From an uncultured Paracoccus sp. (GTDB taxonomy: Bacteria; Pseudomonadota; Alphaproteobacteria; Rhodobacterales; Rhodobacteraceae), in contig NZ_CALMYP010000067.1 in assembly GCF_937873615.1 (NCBI RefSeq), forward strand, positions 1-64,000: a stretch of DNA of 64,000 bases, written 5' to 3'. The notes below the pieces were generated by a model, which worked only from the letters and a program-made list of their open reading frames with translations, was not told the DNA's origin and made no database searches. How positions within the stretch are numbered: the first letter of the stretch is position 1; each line of letters begins with the position of its first letter. Shown here piece after piece: positions 25,601 to 33,828 of this stretch. The translations under genes were made by a program, and so were the position numbers.

Positions 25601-28600
25601 GCTGGATCTGGTGACAAACCGCGCCGGCTGGCACGATCCGCAGGCGCGCATCAACGTACTGAGCGCCAATTCCGGGCGCTACAAGACCGGCCTTGGCTTC
25701 GACTACGGGACCGCTCAGGGGCGGTTCTCGCCCGTCATCAGCGCCAGCGAGGAGCCGTTCTTCTTCCGCGCGGTCTCTGGCGAATGCATCGAGTTTCGCC
25801 ATACCAACGAATTGCCCAAAGAGCTGGAGCTTGACGATTTCCAGATCAAGACACCGACCGACACCATCGGCCAGCACATCCATCTGGTGAAGTTCGACGT
25901 GACCTCGTCTGACGGATCTGGCAACGGCTTCAACTATGAGGACGGCACACTGGCCCCCGACGAGATCGCCCACCGCATCTGCGCGGCAAAGAACGCCGAA
26001 ATGGAGACGACGGGCGAACGCGCGCCCTCGGCACTGGAACTGCGCGAGGTGCCGGGCTTATGCGTCGAGAAAGACGGGGTGTGGCATGTCAGCGAGGATT
26101 TCAAGGACATCTGGCGGCGCGAGATGCAGGCCGATACCAACCGCAACCTTTTCCAGACCACGGTGCAGCGTTGGTTCGCCGACCCGATCCTGAGCGCCAC
26201 CCGCGTTGAAGGCGATGGCGATGGAGGCCTGGCCGACCGCACGCTCAAGACCGTCTTCAGCCACGACCATTTCGGCCCCTCGTCGATCCAGCAGCACGGA
26301 TTTTATACCGCTCTCGTGATCGAACCGCAGCGCTCGATCACCTGCGCACCCGAGAGCAACGGCACCGGCGAGACCTGCACCGACCAACGCAACGACCGCG
26401 CACTGGTTCAGTCGGATGATCGCGACGTGGGCGCGCGCAAGGTAATCTCGGATCGGGACGTGATTGACCGCTATGACGCTTCGTTGCTCAGCGTCAAGGG
26501 TCTGGCCGCCGCGCCCGGCCCCGATTCCATCGAGGACCGCACCTATCGCGAGTTCGCTCTGGCCGTGGCGGATTTCGCGGTGCTCTATGACCCGCGCGAC
26601 CGCATGACTCCGCAGGAATTCGAAGTCGCTTTGGACGATCGCCAGGGGGCCGGTTTCAAAGGTATGGGAACGCTTGTCTGCGAGGCTCGCCACCAGGGCG
26701 ACCCCGTGGCACTGGCCGCAATCTGCCACTCCGAAATCAAGAAGGACGAATTGAACCCCGGCCACTTCTTCGCGCCGAGCGGCAATGCACCACCATCCTG
26801 GGTCGCAGCAGGACGTCCGGGCGACCTGCCGGCCCATATCGCCGGGACCTCGGCGTTGATTACAGACGAAGAACTGGCCGGCTTGAAGAATTGGATGACC
26901 AGTTATCGCCAGATGGCCGCCGGATATGCCCCTGGCCCAGGGGCGCCGATGGCGAAACCCGTGGTCGCGCCGCAGCGGCCCGAAAGCATCTCGGTCGACC
27001 ATCACGACCCCTATCTGGTCAACTACCGGGGCGAGCCGATCCCACTGCGTGTCGGGGAGGGCATAAATTCGGGCGAGGATTGCGCCTTGAAGGCGCCGGA
27101 ATATTGGGTGCCGGAGCTGGCATCGGGCGTCACCGAGACCTGTTCGGTCGCGCGTCAGAGACCGGGTGAGGCCGGTGATATGGCGAACGTGTTTCTGTCC
27201 CCGGTCCACGGCGACCCCGCGACCCCGGTATTTGAAACCATGTCGGGCGACAAGGTGCAGTTCCGGCTGATCCAGGGCGCGCAGGAGGTGCAGCACACCT
27301 TCACGCTTGAAGGCTATACCTGGCCGCGCCATATCGACCAGCACTTCCCCGCCGGGTATCCGATCGGCGGTGACCTGACGCCGGACGGCACGCTGACCAT
27401 TGCCTGTTCGCGTCTGGCCGAGGCGCGCGCTGGACGGCCCGACCAGTATTCGACATGGCTCAGGCTTGGCCCCCTCGGCTTTGCTGCCCCCGCCGATCAG
27501 GCCTATTGGAGCGACTACGAGGAATATCTGGCCGATTGCTTCAACGCCACCGGGCGCGTTCCCGCCCAGGAAATCGGCATCTCGGAACATTTCGAGTTCC
27601 AGGGCGTGTTCAGGCAAGAGGCCTCGGGGCTGGAATTCAGGCGCCCCCCCAACTCAGAGTTCCAGGCCATGTTCAGGCGAGACGACTCGGGGCAAAAAGC
27701 CGCGCCGGCCATCAACCCAGACGTGCTTCAGGACCGGCCCTCGGATACGCTGATGCATTTCGGTTCAGTCGATGCCTTGTGGAACGGTGCCTGGGGGCTC
27801 TTCCGTGTCCACAAGACGCGCGCGGCGACCTGCGGATACCGCATCGCGGCGATGGTTCCGCCCCCCACCGATCGTGGGGATGCCATGGACGAATGCCTGG
27901 CTGACCTGTCGGTATACGCGCTGAGTGGCAGTTCTGCGGCGGTTCCCGGCGGCGATGTGCTGGAGTTACCACCCACCCAGGTGTTCGGCTGCGCGCCGGG
28001 CGCGCCCCGCATCCACGCCGCCGCCGTCGCCATCGAGGCCAGCGCCGTCTTCGGCAAGCTGGATGAGGCGGGCGATTGGGGCACGCCCTATGACAAAGGC
28101 CATTACGACCGGAACGGGCTGTTCCTGGCCCTGGTCGATCCGCGGGTGCTGATCGACCCCGCTGATCCGGCCAGCGTCACGCCCGAGGCGCTGAACCGTC
28201 CCGAGACCTGGGACGGAATTCCGCTGTCGCGGATCACCAAGGCGATCAACGACGCCTATGTGCGCCCCGAACCCTTCGTCTTGTCGGTCAACGCGGGCGA
28301 TTGCGTGAACCTGGCGGTTCTGAACGCACTGCGCGACACCGGCGAGGGTGACCCGAGCGGGCTGTGGGACGATCTGGGGGATGCGCGGATGCCCCAGATC
28401 ACACCGCTCAATGTCGAACCCGTCTGGAGTGAAAGCGACGGTGGGCACAACAGCCCCGGTACCTTCGATCAGCGCGAGACGGTGAACCTCAGGCCCTCGT
28501 CGCGGCTGGCGCTGTCGATGCCGCTCCCTGTGCTGAACCATCGTCAGAACGTGGCCATGCCGATCGGCGGCAACGTCACCTGGGCGCTGGCGGGCATTCC

Positions 28601-29885
28601 CTCTGCAGGCGATCCGGCGCTCAGGCTATGCACTGGGTCGAACGGCTGCACCGACACTCCGGATGCGCCGCGTCAGAGCCAGATCGAGTTGCTGACGTTT
28701 TACGCCGGGCGCGCCTCGGCGCCGAAGGATCTGGATTTCGATCCATTCGCGCGTGTTGCGAGCGCTTTTGAGGCTGCCTGGAACTCGGAGGATCCGGCTT
28801 GGAGCGGGCTGCGTCGCGCGGCCGAGGCCGAGGGGCTGAACGGCATTAGCAAGGTGCTTAAGAGCGAGCAGGCGGACGCTGTCTTCACGGTCGCGGGCCG
28901 ACCGATAGACATCAATGTCTTTGCCTCTGGCGAGCGAAAGAACATGCGCGATGTCCTGCCGCAATCCCAACACAAGGCGCTGCAGGACAAGATCAACGAG
29001 CTGACCGAGACGGCCCGGGCGAAGATCGTCGAGGATGTTCACTTCATCCCCTATGCCTATGGCGCCCTTCCGGTGAAATCGCTGGGCGACGTGGTCGGGC
29101 ACGGAACGCATGGTCTGTTCGGCTCGCTGAATGTCATGCCGCGAAGCGCAAAGCTGACTTCGGGTCCGGAGCGCATCGCCATCGCGCCCAATACCTTCGT
29201 CATTGCGCCGGGCGCGGCGGCGCGGCCCTGGGTCAGCCGGATCGAGACGACGCTAGGGGACCAGCCCCACGCCATCCGCCAGTTCACGCTGTTCTGGCAG
29301 GACGGGCTGAACCTGCGCGACAACGACTCGCTGGACATTTTCCGGGGTTTTCTGCCGCCGGGCAAAACCGTGCCAATTTCGCCCAAGCTGGTCGCCGAAT
29401 GCGAGGTCTGCGACGACAGTTACGACCTGGGCGACCAGGGCGTGAACTATGGCAGCGCGAGCTTCGCGCGCGCCCTTCGCGGCGTGAACGGCAATGCGAC
29501 GTCCGAACGGCATTACAACCTGAATGCCCTCGACTTCGGCGAGGGCGTCTTCAAAGCGGACGAGGCCACGCCGGTTCTGCGCGCCGAAGCCGGCGAAGAA
29601 GTGGTGATCCACCTCGTCCACCCGGGCGGGCGGGCGCGCCAACGCGCGTTCGTCACCATCGCGCAGGATTACCATGACTTGTTCCCAGGCTTCGGCTTTC
29701 CGCATTCGGGGCTTCTGGCGCCGGGTAAATCAATGACCGCCAGCCTGACGAGGGTGATGGCTCCGGGCTGTTACCTGTGGTTCGACGGGCCTTTGCACCT
29801 GCGCTCGGGCGGCACCTGGGGCCTTCTGGATGTCGTGGGCGCGGGACAGGCGGAGGACAAAAGTGTCTCGCGCTGCGACCATTAG
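22668..29885 (+). CDS. Giant secreted multicopper oxidase (2405 residues)
   Basis: A 2405-residue protein with a Sec signal peptide (MDRFVHFVAVSLLSAWLMPD, cleavage near ALHA) and several cupredoxin-like repeats. Copper motifs: HVFHLH (503-508; motif 3), HCHLYPHFAQGM (576-587; motif 4 with Cys577, His582 and axial Met587), GQHIH (His1070, His1072; motif 1) and FSHDHFGPSSIQQHG (His1199, His1201; motif 2). All ligands for one type 1 site and one trinuclear site are thus present, but in the order 3-4-1-2. Other cupredoxin-like segments near 289, 1543, 1740 and 2145 lack complete ligand sets. Large bacterial multicopper oxidases include the Mn(II)-oxidising MnxG, MofA and McoA proteins; this is the best-known comparable class, so Mn(II) oxidation is a hypothesis. 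Genes for a copper chaperone and a cytochrome c follow in the same operon. Confidence 0.85.
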   Translation: MDRFVHFVAVSLLSAWLMPDALHAADSQVQTGGQTTADAMDCAPIHAKFAEFTDLKLDRTVCADVVALDQTLVYNRFGSFNPYGMIFALRRDVASMDEAPKSFTADACDAFLGTEAGGGDLVAGNVRLKDCKRPRPLTLRANVGDLLHVRLDNLLRHEAPGISETFCRSTPDGADNLFKTLRDWVAWGDASRVKHGEALCEAGSAAQSPGAAPEGGDWPRTRGVNFAIQGLRAVNINGSQADNRCVGLAPVKQGWPVDCYYAVEREGPYFLASTAAPSGGEGDGGSLTHGLFGAVVAEPAGTRWYRSQVTRAAFDAAWEVTRASDGRLDAVADADADVMKPYEAADDNGVPILDMLMDRGSGAHELVHGDLNAIVHRAPDAGAGVIYREFSVFFHDETKTFVTRNFQELGMFANGQLAGVKDGFAINYGASGMGAMLVANRKGIGPAADCIECLYEEFFLTSWANGDPALLEQFSDDPSNVHHSYLNDPVVFRNFHAGPKETHVFHLHAHQWFSGNDTGRGAYLDSQTVAPQQGFSYRIYGGGTEIYRRDDETQKGWYDTLGSGNRNRTVGDSIFHCHLYPHFAQGMWELWRVHDVLEDGSRKLPDGQLEPTLSLAEMAPEIRAQSRPGSVDPTTGAWNAPGPEGATALGTPIPAIVPLPGQPWPVLPSYGDEDVTPEPGEIADAMPGYPFYVAGRPGHRPPQAPMDIARNPAPGPGDEFLDGGLPRHVVTGGERHFPFEIPDLGDAPTTGTLDQALNDRTRTAREITQEQIVAKALALGDMTMEIEKVKLDLLDYDGTPLERAAMAFHHDGAGLTLRDAKGNLTAFDTVLGGYASPGGIYSVNGAPPKPGAPFADPCGAPDQLGTITDSGGGYSHLGRPVFFVNGDIDPSIPIAEADRAAAGAMQVTAWVRRLAPGAKPEDRPRLYTVDPGGNQVEITGPVQIVEDDPFLTSTEIAGAFTADPAVVGYRRYEASAVQLDLVTNRAGWHDPQARINVLSANSGRYKTGLGFDYGTAQGRFSPVISASEEPFFFRAVSGECIEFRHTNELPKELELDDFQIKTPTDTIGQHIHLVKFDVTSSDGSGNGFNYEDGTLAPDEIAHRICAAKNAEMETTGERAPSALELREVPGLCVEKDGVWHVSEDFKDIWRREMQADTNRNLFQTTVQRWFADPILSATRVEGDGDGGLADRTLKTVFSHDHFGPSSIQQHGFYTALVIEPQRSITCAPESNGTGETCTDQRNDRALVQSDDRDVGARKVISDRDVIDRYDASLLSVKGLAAAPGPDSIEDRTYREFALAVADFAVLYDPRDRMTPQEFEVALDDRQGAGFKGMGTLVCEARHQGDPVALAAICHSEIKKDELNPGHFFAPSGNAPPSWVAAGRPGDLPAHIAGTSALITDEELAGLKNWMTSYRQMAAGYAPGPGAPMAKPVVAPQRPESISVDHHDPYLVNYRGEPIPLRVGEGINSGEDCALKAPEYWVPELASGVTETCSVARQRPGEAGDMANVFLSPVHGDPATPVFETMSGDKVQFRLIQGAQEVQHTFTLEGYTWPRHIDQHFPAGYPIGGDLTPDGTLTIACSRLAEARAGRPDQYSTWLRLGPLGFAAPADQAYWSDYEEYLADCFNATGRVPAQEIGISEHFEFQGVFRQEASGLEFRRPPNSEFQAMFRRDDSGQKAAPAINPDVLQDRPSDTLMHFGSVDALWNGAWGLFRVHKTRAATCGYRIAAMVPPPTDRGDAMDECLADLSVYALSGSSAAVPGGDVLELPPTQVFGCAPGAPRIHAAAVAIEASAVFGKLDEAGDWGTPYDKGHYDRNGLFLALVDPRVLIDPADPASVTPEALNRPETWDGIPLSRITKAINDAYVRPEPFVLSVNAGDCVNLAVLNALRDTGEGDPSGLWDDLGDARMPQITPLNVEPVWSESDGGHNSPGTFDQRETVNLRPSSRLALSMPLPVLNHRQNVAMPIGGNVTWALAGIPSAGDPALRLCTGSNGCTDTPDAPRQSQIELLTFYAGRASAPKDLDFDPFARVASAFEAAWNSEDPAWSGLRRAAEAEGLNGISKVLKSEQADAVFTVAGRPIDINVFASGERKNMRDVLPQSQHKALQDKINELTETARAKIVEDVHFIPYAYGALPVKSLGDVVGHGTHGLFGSLNVMPRSAKLTSGPERIAIAPNTFVIAPGAAARPWVSRIETTLGDQPHAIRQFTLFWQDGLNLRDNDSLDIFRGFLPPGKTVPISPKLVAECEVCDDSYDLGDQGVNYGSASFARALRGVNGNATSERHYNLNALDFGEGVFKADEATPVLRAEAGEEVVIHLVHPGGRARQRAFVTIAQDYHDLFPGFGFPHSGLLAPGKSMTASLTRVMAPGCYLWFDGPLHLRSGGTWGLLDVVGAGQAEDKSVSRCDH
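27594..27719 (+). repeat. In-frame 63-bp tandem duplication inside the oxidase gene
   Basis: Copies start at 27594 and 27657, exactly 63 bp (21 codons) apart. The first 36 bases match at 31 positions, encoding EFQGVFRQEASG and EFQAMFRRDDSG. TTCAGGC recurs a third time between them. The duplication lies at residues 1643-1684, in a linker between cupredoxin-like domains. Confidence 0.7.
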
Positions 29886-31683
29886 GGCGGGGATGCTGGC
29901 CTTCGCCTTGGCCGGCGCGGGCGGTGCGGCAGGTGCCGAAGAATCCGCGCGCGCCAGTCTGGCCGCCGAACTGGCGACTTCCGACCCCGTGACGGGCCGC
30001 ACCATCCGCGTCGAGGCGGGGCAGCCCTTTCGCCTGTCGGCCATGCTTACCGACGTCACCACCGGGCGGGCACCGCGCGGCGTGGCGCTGGCGGGGTGGA
30101 TTCGCGCCGTCGTCGCCGGCAATTCCGATTGCAGGGACGCCGCCCGCGCCTTTCGCGTGACCGCAGAGGCTCCGTTCGGGGCCACCGATCTGAACGGCAT
30201 TCTGCTGGTCTCGGTCAACGAGGACGCCAGTGTAGGCGTCATCGACCCAAAGCTGAACCTGAAGTCGTCGAACATGATCGCGGCAGCACGACTGGATGCG
30301 CCGCCCGTGGCGATGGCGGTTGATCCCGAAAGCTTCCGCGCCTTTTTCGTGCTGCCCGACGCGCAGGGTATCGTTGTGATCTCGATCCTGGATGGCGCGC
30401 AGGAGGTCTTGTTATCCGACATGGCGCTTTCGGATGTCGTCGCCCGGGGAGGGCGGGTATGGCTGGGACGAGAGGACGGCGCCATCCTCGCCACCGACGC
30501 GCCCGAGGCGGCGCAGGTGATCGGATTGGGCGGGGTGCGGTTTCGCGCCTCGTCCGAACCCGACAGCCCGCTCGTTGCGGCCTTTGGCGCGGGTGGCGGG
30601 CTAAGTGTGTTCGACGCAGCTACAGGACGCACCGTGTTCGAGCGCGCTCGGTACGAGGCCTTGGCCGATCTCGCACTTCTGGCCGACGGCACGGTGCTTA
30701 GTCTGCCCAAGGATGGTGACGTGATGCGCATCGTCTATGGCGACGCGCCCGATCATGCAGTTGATGTGCCGCTCGGGCTACGGGCTGGGCGCATAACCGC
30801 CAGCCCCGATGGCCGCCATGCCATCGCCTATGCTCCGGCGGGCGCGGGCGCGGTGGTGATCGACGTGGTGCGCGGCGAGGTGGTGCAGCCGCTTGCATTC
30901 ACTCAGGGCGGGATCAGCGACGTGGCATTTACCGACGAGGCGGCATACCTTCTCAGCCTAGACGGTGGCTTCGCCGGGCTTATCGACCTGGATTCGGTGG
31001 CGCCGGGCCGGGCCGCCCAGATCAGAAAGATCGACCTAGCGCGCAAGGCGGCGGATCCGGTGGCGGGCGAGGGCCTTCTGGTGCCGCTTTGGCCTTCGCC
31101 TCAGGTGATCGCGGTGTCGCCCGAGACCCAGACCGGCTGGATCCTGCACGACAACCAGGCGGTCGGAGAGATGCCGCCGATGGACTCGGTCGGCCTGAGG
31201 GGCGGTGTGCCCGCCCGCCTCGCCGTGCTGGATCGCAGTTTGCGCGAGGTGGCGCCGGGCCACTTCCAGACCGTCGCCGTCCTGCCGGCGGGCGAGCACG
31301 AGTTGGTCCTGACAACGGGGATCGGCGGCATGACCGCCTGTCTGCCACTGTCGGTCCGGGGTGGGAGCGACGCTCAGGCGATTGAGCCGGTCACACTTGC
31401 ACTGGCCGAGCCCAACGGCCCGCTGATGGCGGGTCAGGACATAAACATCGCGCTGACGTTCCGCGACCGCAAGGGCGCCGTGGTCCCGGTCGAGCGGGCG
31501 GAGTTTCTGGTGCCGAGCCTGGCCTCATCCTGGATCGGCCGCATGAGCCTGTCCCGGTCAGAGGACGGCACGCTCAGGGGCCAAATGCGGTTCCCACATC
31601 CCGGTCCTTTCGTGCTGCAACCCCTTGGGCTGCCGCGCGATCTTTACCTGACAAGCGCCCTTTTGCTGGAGGTCTCGTCATGA
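29863..31683 (+). CDS. Secreted beta-propeller protein of the oxidase operon
   Basis: About 606 residues. I chose GTG 29863, which follows CGGAGGAC; it gives a signal peptide (MLAFALAGAGGAAGA, cleavage after AGA) and overlaps the oxidase stop by 23 bp. An ATG at 29830 is the alternative. The body has repeated short beta-rich units such as PVAMAVDPESFRAFFVL, RITASPDGRHAIAYAP and GISDVAFTDEAAYLLSL, as in YVTN/cytochrome d1-type propellers, then a C-terminal Ig-like region. No CXXCH haem motif is present. It is probably a periplasmic partner or scaffold of the oxidase, but no catalytic function can be assigned. Confidence 0.75.
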   Translation: MSRAATIRAGMLAFALAGAGGAAGAEESARASLAAELATSDPVTGRTIRVEAGQPFRLSAMLTDVTTGRAPRGVALAGWIRAVVAGNSDCRDAARAFRVTAEAPFGATDLNGILLVSVNEDASVGVIDPKLNLKSSNMIAAARLDAPPVAMAVDPESFRAFFVLPDAQGIVVISILDGAQEVLLSDMALSDVVARGGRVWLGREDGAILATDAPEAAQVIGLGGVRFRASSEPDSPLVAAFGAGGGLSVFDAATGRTVFERARYEALADLALLADGTVLSLPKDGDVMRIVYGDAPDHAVDVPLGLRAGRITASPDGRHAIAYAPAGAGAVVIDVVRGEVVQPLAFTQGGISDVAFTDEAAYLLSLDGGFAGLIDLDSVAPGRAAQIRKIDLARKAADPVAGEGLLVPLWPSPQVIAVSPETQTGWILHDNQAVGEMPPMDSVGLRGGVPARLAVLDRSLREVAPGHFQTVAVLPAGEHELVLTTGIGGMTACLPLSVRGGSDAQAIEPVTLALAEPNGPLMAGQDINIALTFRDRKGAVVPVERAEFLVPSLASSWIGRMSLSRSEDGTLRGQMRFPHPGPFVLQPLGLPRDLYLTSALLLEVSS

Positions 31684-32261
31684 TCCGACCACTCACGCTG
31701 ATCTTGGGTCTGGTATTGACCCTTGCCACGCTGGGGTTAGGCGCAGCAGCCAATGGGTTATGGCGCGCCGACCCCGAAAACTTCCGCGCCGAACGGATCC
31801 TCCTGCCGGATGCCACGATGCTTGACAAGTCGGGCACGCCGTTCCGCTTGCGCGGCGACATCGGCGACGACGCGCTGGTCGTCATCAATTTCAGCTACAC
31901 GACCTGCGGATCGATCTGCCCGCTCGGCAACCAGATCCTTCAGTTCGTCGACGAACGGCGGGACGAAATCGGGCGCGAGGTGCATCTGTTGACGATCACC
32001 ATAGACCCGGCCAACGACACCCCCGAGGTCATGCGCGCCTCTGCCGAAGCGTTTGGCGCGAGCGGCAACTGGCACTGGCTGACTGCCGCGCCCGGCGTGA
32101 TCGCCGAGATCCTGCGCGCGGCGGATGCAAGCACGGCGGATATCGAATCGCACGACCCGGTGTTCCTTGTCGGCGATATGGATACGGGGCGTTATTTCCG
32201 GTCGCTGTCGCTGCCGGATGCTGACGAGTTGATTGCGATGCTCGACCGGTTCGATGCCTGA
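31680..32261 (+). CDS. SCO1/SenC-family copper chaperone
   Basis: A 193-residue thioredoxin-fold protein with an N-terminal membrane anchor or signal (about 5-24). It has the copper-binding Cys76-XXX-Cys80 (FSYTTCGSICPLG) and the distal ligand His158 in ESHDPVFLVGD, the full SCO ligand set. SCO proteins deliver copper to, or reduce the copper site of, periplasmic copper enzymes, classically cytochrome oxidase CuA. Here the start overlaps the propeller gene stop (ATGA) within the oxidase operon, so the oxidase is the likely client. No cytochrome oxidase gene is nearby. Confidence 0.88.
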   Translation: MIRPLTLILGLVLTLATLGLGAAANGLWRADPENFRAERILLPDATMLDKSGTPFRLRGDIGDDALVVINFSYTTCGSICPLGNQILQFVDERRDEIGREVHLLTITIDPANDTPEVMRASAEAFGASGNWHWLTAAPGVIAEILRAADASTADIESHDPVFLVGDMDTGRYFRSLSLPDADELIAMLDRFDA

Positions 32262-33439
32262 TGCGCGCTCTGGCGGCAGTCGTGGCCGGGCTTTTGGCCA
32301 TCGACTCCGGTGCGGCGGCCGATCCGGGACGCGCGATTTTTGAAGGCCAGCCGGGCGCGGCTGGCGCTGCCCTGATCGGCAGCGCGCGAGTGCCAATACA
32401 GAAGTTTGCCTGCCGAAACTGCCATCGCCGCGATGGTGAAGGCGGCGGCGAGGGCGACGCGCCGCCGATCACCTGGCAGGCACTGACGCAGCCGACAGAG
32501 GAGCGCCCGGCCTACGACACAAGGGCTTTCGCGCGCGCGCTCTCCACCGGCAAGGCCCCTGGCGGGCGCGATCTGAGCCGCCTCATGCCGCGCTACGATC
32601 TGGATGAAGAGGTGGTCGCGAAGCTGATTGCACATCTGACCAGGCTCCCGGCCGAACAGCGTGCCGGGGTCTTGCCGGACCGCATTGTGCTGGCCGTGCC
32701 GGTTCAGGCGGGTGACCTGCGCCTGGCCAAGGCGCTGGAAGCGGCGATCGTCGCGCGGCAGCCGCCCAACGGGACTCATGGAAGGCGCATCGTGTTGCAG
32801 ATGCTGTCGGGCGACATGCCCGAGATTCTGACAAGCGTCCGTTCCGAAGCCACGGCTGTCCTGTCACCTGTTCACGGTACGGCAGAATTTACAGCAGCAG
32901 GCATACCCGTCCTTTTCCCACTCGCGGCGATTTCCGAGGCCGACGATCCGGAGCTGGTCCGAAGTCTTTATGCAACGCGAGAGCAGTTGCACGCGGCACT
33001 GGCCGAGCGCGCGCGCACAGATGGCTGCAGCCTGGACGACGGGGCCACCGACTGCGCACTGATCGCAGACGGTGGTGGGGCTGTCGTCGGGGACTGGGCG
33101 GACACCACGCGCCTCTATCTGACGGTCGAGAGCGCCCACGCGCTTGGTCCCGCGATTGTCGGGATCGGTGGAACCTTGGTTATCGCAAGACACGAGGCAG
33201 CAACGCTGACACGGGCCGCTGCCACGGAACAGGAACCGTTGGATGTCCATGCAGCACTTGTTGCCGAGATCCTGCTTGACGCACTGACCGTGGCAGGGCG
33301 GGACTTGACGCGTACCGCCTTGATGGAGGCGATCGGCCAAGTCGCTCGGCCGGATCTTGGGCTGAGCTTTCGCCCCGGCGCACCGTCGGGATCGGATGCG
33401 GTGGCGATCTACGTTGTGAATCCGAAGGAAGATCGCTGA
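32261..33439 (+). CDS. Cytochrome c fused to a periplasmic-binding-like domain
   Basis: A 392-residue exported protein. A signal peptide (about 1-20) leads into a mono-haem cytochrome c domain with Cys51-XX-Cys54-His55 (ACRNCHRRDGEGG) and a likely axial Met109 in DLSRLMPRYDLDEEVVAKL. From about 125 to the end it has alternating beta-alpha segments (RIVLAVPVQAGDLRLAKALE, ATAVLSPVHGTAEFTAAGIP) resembling the type I periplasmic-binding fold of Liv-type proteins. Its ATG shares one base with the SCO stop (TGATG). It is a plausible electron acceptor for the oxidase; the binding-like part may sense or hold a ligand. That role is inferred. Confidence 0.75.
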   Translation: MRALAAVVAGLLAIDSGAAADPGRAIFEGQPGAAGAALIGSARVPIQKFACRNCHRRDGEGGGEGDAPPITWQALTQPTEERPAYDTRAFARALSTGKAPGGRDLSRLMPRYDLDEEVVAKLIAHLTRLPAEQRAGVLPDRIVLAVPVQAGDLRLAKALEAAIVARQPPNGTHGRRIVLQMLSGDMPEILTSVRSEATAVLSPVHGTAEFTAAGIPVLFPLAAISEADDPELVRSLYATREQLHAALAERARTDGCSLDDGATDCALIADGGGAVVGDWADTTRLYLTVESAHALGPAIVGIGGTLVIARHEAATLTRAAATEQEPLDVHAALVAEILLDALTVAGRDLTRTALMEAIGQVARPDLGLSFRPGAPSGSDAVAIYVVNPKEDR

Positions 33440-33776
33440 GCCCAAAGCAACCCGCCTTTAATCTGAGACAGATCCGGCAGCCTTGACGTAATGCCAACAC
33501 TCTAAAGCGTCCCGCCCAGCACGGGGATTTTCATGTCAGCAATAGTAAGCTTGTCGAATCGACCTGCCACGACCAACCTGTGCCGGGTGGGGGTGCCGAT
33601 GTGCGGACGATTTGTTGACCCGGATTTTCGCAGTCTCGGGCTTGATCCAAGTTGGCTGAACTTTATTCGGTTCGTGGGCCGGGGCGCTACGCCCAGATGA
33701 TACGCCTTGCGGTCAGTTAGATTCCCCCCTTTTTCACATTTACCACCGACCGAAAGGGGAACCAAAAGGAGGGCAG
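33440..33776. other. Non-coding or unrecognised stretch between the oxidase operon and tRNA-Phe
   Basis: About 340 bp with no recognisable gene. A minus-strand frame of 87 codons (33502-33765) is Lys/Arg/Ser/Thr-rich, resembles no family I know and has no clear ribosome binding site. The stretch is A/T-richer than its neighbours and sits beside the 3' end of a tRNA gene, where integrase genes or their remnants are often found. No integrase is visible. Confidence 0.45.
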
Positions 33777-33801
33777 AAAAAGCACACTACTGCAGTATGC
33801 T
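33777..33801 (-). terminator. Intrinsic terminator of tRNA-Phe
   Basis: On the minus strand AGCATACT and AGTGTGCT form an 8-bp stem (one G-T pair, 5-nt loop) followed by TTTT, 28 bases after the tRNA 3' end. This is a standard Rho-independent terminator. Confidence 0.75.
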
Positions 33802-33828
33802 GATGTTATCGACTAATCTTCATTAAAG

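Noticed and set aside
33502-33765. An 87-codon minus-strand gene next to tRNA-Phe
   Set aside because: No recognisable family, atypical composition and no ribosome binding site; kept only as part of an unexplained gap.
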